In this document: positions 62,409 through 64,000 of the stretch, in pieces
Layout: each line of letters starts with the position of its first letter
How positions within the stretch are numbered: position 1 is the first letter of the stretch
Assembly (NCBI RefSeq): GCF_036345255.1
Contig: NZ_CP107783.1
Location: 3,645,501-3,709,500, forward strand
DNA: 64,000 nucleotides
DNA from: Streptomyces sp. NBC_00569
GTDB taxonomy: Bacteria > Actinomycetota > Actinomycetes > Streptomycetales > Streptomycetaceae
Reading direction: 5' to 3'
Made by a program: the position numbers and the translations under genes
Notes under the pieces: model-generated
Database searches by the model: none
The model's input: the letters and a program-made list of their open reading frames with translations, nothing else
What the model was told of the DNA's origin: nothing

Positions 62409-63026
62409 ATGAGTCACACTCTCGGCGTCCGGCAGGCCCAGAAGCAGAAGACCCGACAGGCCCTGCTCGACGCGGCGTTGGAGCTGCTCGAGCACCAGAG
62501 CCTGTCGAGCCTGGGGCTGCGCGAGGTCACCCGGGCCGTCGGGGTCGCGCCGACCGCGTTCTACCGGCACTTCGACTCGACGGCCGAGCTCGGCGTCGCC
62601 CTCGTCGAGGAGGCGCTCGGCAGCCTGCACGAGACGATCACCACGATGCTGACCACGACGGGGAGCAACGAGGAACGCCTCGGCCGGACAGTCGAGTTGA
62701 TCGCCTGCCTGGTCCGCACCCACCCCTCCCACGTGCGCTTCATCGCGCGTGAGCGGCACGGCGGCGTCCAGCGGGTGCGGGATGCCATCGGCGGGCAGCT
62801 CGCGCGGTTCGCCGAGGAGGTGGCCGAGGGACTGGCCGCGGACCCCGTGTCCGCCGGCTGGAGCCGCGACGACCTGCGGATGCTCGCCCTGCACTACGTC
62901 GAGCACATGGTGATGACCGCGTCCGTCTTCCTGGAGACCCCGCCGGAGCGCATGGACGCGGCGATCGACGTCGCCACGCGGCAGTTGCGCCTCGTCAACC
63001 TCGGCAGGGCGCACTGGCTGGACTGA
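62409..63026 (+). CDS. TetR-family regulator
   Basis: The 205-residue protein has the TetR helix-turn-helix SLGLREVTRAVGVAPTAFYRHF and a C-terminal domain with RFIARERHGGVQRVRDAI, the layout of the FabR-like TetR group found across actinobacteria. The target is unknown; the divergent small membrane genes are the obvious candidates. Upstream, AACA-AG-TGTT at 62388-62397 is a short palindrome, and ATG 62409 has no Shine-Dalgarno, with a -10-like TTAACT 7 nt upstream, suggesting a leaderless transcript. Confidence 0.88.
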   Translation: MSHTLGVRQAQKQKTRQALLDAALELLEHQSLSSLGLREVTRAVGVAPTAFYRHFDSTAELGVALVEEALGSLHETITTMLTTTGSNEERLGRTVELIACLVRTHPSHVRFIARERHGGVQRVRDAIGGQLARFAEEVAEGLAADPVSAGWSRDDLRMLALHYVEHMVMTASVFLETPPERMDAAIDVATRQLRLVNLGRAHWLD

Positions 63027-63117
63027 AGCCGGCCTGCAGGTGACCCACACCGGCGACCTGCCGCGGACGCCCGCGCCCCCCACGCCCCCGGCCGGGACAA
63101 GCCCTAGCCTGACACGC

Positions 63118-63975
63118 ATGACCGCCGACTGGAATCTCGACCGCTCCTACGCCAGTTCGTCCGGTGACGTCGCCTGGGCCGCGCTCGGCCCTGCGGACGC
63201 GCCGCCGGTCGTCCTCGTCCACGGCACGCCCTTCTCCTCGTACGTCTGGCGCGGCCCGGCCCGCGCGCTCGCCGCCCGGCACCGCGTGTACGTGTGGGAC
63301 CTGCCCGGGTACGGCGCCTCGGCCAAGCACGACGGGCAGGACGTCTCCCTGGCCGCCCACGCCCGCGTCCTGACCGAGCTGCTCGCCCACTGGGGCCTGG
63401 ACCGGCCCGGCGCGGAACCCGCCGTCGCCGCCCATGACTTCGGCGGCTGTGTCGCCCTGCGCGCCCGTCTGCTGCACGGCGCGCGCTACGAGCGGCTCGC
63501 GCTCGTCGACCCGGTGGCGCTCGCCCCGTGGGGCTCCCCCACGTACCGCCTTCTCGGCGCGCACGCCGAGGTGTTCACCCAGCTCCCGTCCGCCCTGCAC
63601 GAGGCACTGGTGCGTGAGTACATCAGGTCGGCGAGCCACCGGGGCCTGCACCCGGCGACACTCGACCGACTGGTCGCACCCTGGTGCACGGCCGAGGGAC
63701 AGCCCGCGTTCTACCGCCAGATCGAGCAGAACGACCAGCGCTTCACCGACGAGATCCAGGACCGGTACGGGGAGTTGGACCTGCCCGTGCTGATCTGCTG
63801 GGGCACCGATGACACCTGGATCCCGGTCGCGCGGGGGCACGAGCTGGCCAAGCTGATCCCCGGCGCCGAGCTGCGGCTGATCGAGGGCGCGGGGCATCTC
63901 GTGCAGGAGGACGCGCCGGCCGAACTGACCGGTGCCGTCACGGAGTTCCTGTGGGCGGACCGTACACGCCGGTGA
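63118..63975 (+). CDS. Alpha/beta hydrolase with Asp nucleophile (epoxide hydrolase/haloalkane dehalogenase type)
   Basis: The 285-residue protein starts at ATG 63118, 7 nt after a -10-like TAGCCT, with no Shine-Dalgarno. The oxyanion region is VVLVHGTPFSSYVW and the nucleophile elbow is AVAAHDFGGCVALR, where Asp replaces the usual Ser. This is typical of epoxide hydrolases and halo-acid/haloalkane dehalogenases rather than esterases. The C-terminal histidine is in IEGAGHLVQEDAP and an acidic residue in CWGTDDTWIP. It should hydrolyse an epoxide or C-halogen bond through a covalent ester; the substrate is unknown. The last 25 nt of the window hold nothing assignable. Confidence 0.85.
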   Translation: MTADWNLDRSYASSSGDVAWAALGPADAPPVVLVHGTPFSSYVWRGPARALAARHRVYVWDLPGYGASAKHDGQDVSLAAHARVLTELLAHWGLDRPGAEPAVAAHDFGGCVALRARLLHGARYERLALVDPVALAPWGSPTYRLLGAHAEVFTQLPSALHEALVREYIRSASHRGLHPATLDRLVAPWCTAEGQPAFYRQIEQNDQRFTDEIQDRYGELDLPVLICWGTDDTWIPVARGHELAKLIPGAELRLIEGAGHLVQEDAPAELTGAVTEFLWADRTRR

Positions 63976-64000
63976 TCGCGGCGGCGCAGCGGGCGAGTTC

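Noticed and set aside
63938..64000. Possible C-terminus of a minus-strand gene at the right edge (reads ELARCAAAITGVYG then a stop)
   Set aside because: Only 20 codons are visible and it would overlap the hydrolase by 38 bp, so it cannot be separated from chance.

Overview
The window is a 64 kb piece of chromosome from a Streptomyces or very close relative. The evidence is the very high GC with GC-rich third codon positions, many GTG starts and stop/start overlaps (GTGA, ATGA, TGATG), twin-arginine signal peptides, almost no TTA codons, and families typical of the genus: a streptophobe-type membrane protein, DUF6777, an RmdB-like GGDEF-EAL protein and a large LuxR-type ATPase regulator. No rRNA, tRNA, CRISPR array, transposase or prophage gene was recognised.

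The backbone is a set of housekeeping genes on the minus strand. In increasing coordinate these are ilvE, leuB, serA, ilvC-ilvN-ilvB, gatB-(80-residue protein)-gatA-gatC, ligA, a short MetE-like methionine synthase, mnmA and iscS. As I recall, mycobacteria keep the same relative order (iscS, trmU, MetE-like, ligA, gatCAB, ilvBNC, serA, leuB), so the backbone looks old and the genes between look like lineage-specific additions.

Region by region. 1-3.8 kb: the end of a purine/cytosine permease, then ilvE and leuB. 4-6.5 kb: a Tat-exported purple-acid-phosphatase-like enzyme, a 46-residue protein and an AAC(2')-like acetyltransferase. 6.6-9.5 kb: a three-gene phospholipid operon (CDP-alcohol phosphatidyltransferase, CdsA-like protein, PlsC acyltransferase fused to a YqaA/DedA-like membrane domain). 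9.6-10.5 kb: a Tat-exported class A beta-lactamase with a TTA third codon. 10.6-14.6 kb: proline catabolism (pruA and proline dehydrogenase) opposite a PucR-type regulator. 14.6-16.8 kb: a TetR/MFS efflux pair. 17-22.8 kb: serA and ilvBNC, the latter behind a branched-chain leader-peptide attenuator. 22.8-25.8 kb: a PAS-GGDEF-degenerate-EAL protein. 26-29.9 kb: 2-hydroxyacid dehydrogenase, aldo/keto reductase, sorbosone-dehydrogenase-type lipoprotein, DUF6191. 29.9-34.2 kb: the LuxR-type ATPase regulator and small proteins. 34.3-41.4 kb: a phospho-signalling and membrane module of FHA-FHA-ABC transporter, an adaptor-like protein with a duplicated threonine motif, a Ser/Thr kinase, a streptophobe protein and a DUF6777 protein. 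41.4-45.6 kb: GNAT, MMPL and an ArsB-like permease. 45.8-49.3 kb: the gat operon, preceded by a 174-bp structured inverted repeat. 49.6-52.4 kb: an RmdB-like GGDEF-EAL protein whose gene has a TTA codon. 52.6-64 kb: ligA, MetE-like, SDR, LOG-family protein, DUF427, hydrolase, mnmA, Tat-exported amidase, iscS, small membrane proteins, a TetR regulator and an Asp-nucleophile hydrolase.

Three themes connect these genes. The first is branched-chain amino acid synthesis: ilvBNC makes precursors for both the valine/isoleucine and leucine arms, leuB acts in the leucine arm, ilvE is the final transaminase, and the leader peptide senses the end products. The second is developmental second messengers: two GGDEF/EAL proteins with different predicted activities, a BldD-like site upstream of one and a bldA-type TTA codon in the other. 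The third is membrane and envelope work: phospholipid synthesis, kinase/FHA-regulated ABC transport, MMPL, amidase, phosphatase and beta-lactamase. All family assignments come from reading motifs; no database search was run.
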